A DNA stretch of 64,000 nt, from NCBI GenBank assembly GCA_013397695.1, contig VYZI01000207.1:316869-380868 (forward strand). Reading direction: 5' to 3'. Under the pieces are notes generated by a model, which saw nothing but the letters and a program-made list of their open reading frames with translations, searched no databases and had not been told where the DNA came from. This DNA comes from Centropus unirufus. Lineage: Eukaryota; Chordata; Aves; Cuculiformes; Centropidae. Shown piece after piece: positions 63,263-64,000 of the stretch. Within the stretch, counting starts at the first letter, position 1; every line of letters starts with the position of its first letter. Position numbers and translations under genes: made by a program.

Positions 63263-63342
63263 AGCTCATCTTTAGTTGCGGGGAGGTACGCTCGGACTCA
63301 GTGATCTCAAAGGGCTTTTCCAGCCTAGCAATTCCTTGATTT
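63263..63342 (+). mobile_element. CR1 LINE 3' tail (right arm of an inverted composite)
   Basis: AGCTCATCTTTAGTTGCGGG, then GAGGTACGCTCGGACTCAGT, then CTCAAAGGGCTTTTCCAGCC and AATTCCTTGATTT form a degraded CR1 terminus in plus orientation. It begins at the same consensus position (AGCTCA) as the tail at 60430. Confidence 0.8.
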
Positions 63343-63705
63343 CCCAAAGCCAAGCTTCAGCCAAAGCACACCTCCTTTCCCTGCCGACTCAAAACCAAGC
63401 ATTATAGCCTAGACCGCTGCTACAGACGTGGAAGACCTCATCCAGAAGGCCAGAGTATCCCGGTGTTTTCCTTTCGACATTCCCATTCTCCCTAGCTGGG
63501 ACGTGCTGGCCTAGTTTGGCCCAGGTGAGCCCATGAGATGACCCCACACCGGGCCTGGCTCGAGGTCCCTTTCACAACAAAGCCAACACCTTTCCAGATT
63601 GCCCATGGGAAGACCCGTCTTTCCCTCATAACCAGAATCCCTGGATTCAGCCCGGAGGAGTCCGAGGGCCCTCCTAGCAGTTCAGAGCTTCCTCACAAGG
63701 GGAGC

Positions 63706-63868
63706 AGGCGCTGATTTCTCTGGTGACCAATGACAGGACCCGGAAAGCGGTGCCAGCGGCGGATTTAGGGCCCTGCGGAGCACTGGAACAGCTCCCCTGG
63801 GAAGCACTCGCAGTCCCAAGCCTGGCGACATTCCAGAAGCGCTTGGACAAGGCCCTCAGTGAATGCTG
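63706..63868 (+). mobile_element. CR1-type LINE ORF2 C-terminal relic
   Basis: The plus strand reads without a stop SLVTNDRTRKAVPAADLGPC and then LEQLPWEALAVPSLATFQKR and LDKALSEC before TGA. This follows the CR1 pattern (VT.DRTR, then WN.LP.E, SL..FK.RLD.AL) but lacks the middle block FRLDIRKKFF, so about 90 bp are deleted. The GC-rich text (AGGCGCTGATTTCTCTGGTG) points to a CR1 subfamily other than those nearby. No 3' tail remains. Confidence 0.75.
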
Positions 63869-63869
63869 A

Positions 63870-63890
63870 GGGCGGGGGGGCGCGCAGGGG
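63870..63890 (+). other. G-quadruplex motif, plus strand
   Basis: GGGCGGGGGGGCGCGCAGGGG offers four runs of at least three G with short loops. It follows the CR1 relic at the GC-rich right edge. Confidence 0.6.
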
Positions 63891-63962
63891 CAGGACCCGG
63901 ACGCCATGAGCCGTGTGGGCCCGCTCCAACTCAGGACATTCCGTGGCTCCGTGACCCCACTG

Positions 63963-63987
63963 CCCCCCCCTCCCCCTTCCCTTCCCT
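63963..63987 (-). other. G-quadruplex motif, minus strand
   Basis: The plus strand is an almost pure C tract with CCCTTCCC steps. The minus strand reads GGGAAGGGAAGGGGGAGGGG followed by GGGG: four or more G runs with two-base or one-base loops. It is on the TRMT5 sense strand, near the expected promoter. Confidence 0.65.
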
Positions 63988-64000
63988 CGGAGCAGGGACC

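Larger units (their letters stand above)
61980..64000 (-). other. Upstream of TRMT5 coding exons (5' intron or promoter side)
   Basis: It contains a minus-strand CR1 and plus tail (62827-63342), a second CR1 relic (63706-63868) and GC-rich ends. I could not identify the first TRMT5 exon. In human the next gene to this side is SLC38A6, read in the opposite direction, but no SLC38A6 exon is visible here. Stretches 62000-62820 and 63345-63700 show nothing that I can identify. Confidence 0.6.

Noticed and set aside
63674..63907. A minus-strand ATG frame (MASGSCPCAPPRPQ...) at the GC-rich edge, considered as TRMT5 exon 1.
   Set aside because: It is the antisense of a CR1 relic read on the plus strand, has no fitting donor site in the needed phase, and does not resemble the human TRMT5 start.

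Overview
This is vertebrate nuclear DNA, almost certainly from a bird. It carries more than twenty CR1 (chicken repeat 1) LINE 3' ends with the typical ATTCTATG-type tails. It also carries exons of two vertebrate genes that are neighbours on human chromosome 14q23, MNAT1 and TRMT5. The family and gene assignments come from recalled protein sequences, not from a database search. I tentatively favour a CR1-rich bird lineage but cannot name a species.

Layout. Positions 1-18230 are MNAT1 intron with no exon that I recognise. The penultimate MNAT1 exon (18231-18352, + strand) is followed by a 36.1 kb intron (18353-54452) and the terminal coding exon with stop codon (54453-54573). A short 3' UTR and an AATAAA follow near 54915. 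After an intergenic stretch of about 2.9 kb, TRMT5 lies on the opposite strand, so the two genes converge tail to tail. TRMT5 coding exons are at 61979-61310, 60709-60585 and 59221-58567, and a less certain terminal exon is at 58280-58063. The right end (about 63700-64000) becomes GC-rich with G-quadruplex motifs. This suggests that the TRMT5 promoter is close to or just beyond the window edge.

The two genes do not share a pathway. MNAT1 (MAT1) is the assembly factor of the CDK-activating kinase and of TFIIH. TRMT5 is the tRNA (guanine-37-N1) methyltransferase. The rest is intron and intergenic DNA. CR1 density is strongly uneven: sparse in the first 31 kb and heavy from 31 kb to the end. Several CR1 subfamilies are recognisable by their 3' ends, and one case of nesting is clear.

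The most interesting structures are two. One is a 69-nt near-perfect hairpin at 46209-46277, with 32 paired bases per arm and a 5-nt A loop; on the MNAT1-sense RNA strand its only imperfections are two G-U wobbles. The other is a pair of similar inverted CR1 composites at 60027-60520 and 62827-63342, in and upstream of the TRMT5 exons, which may be copies of one fold-back element. I found no RNA gene, CRISPR array or prokaryotic-type system.
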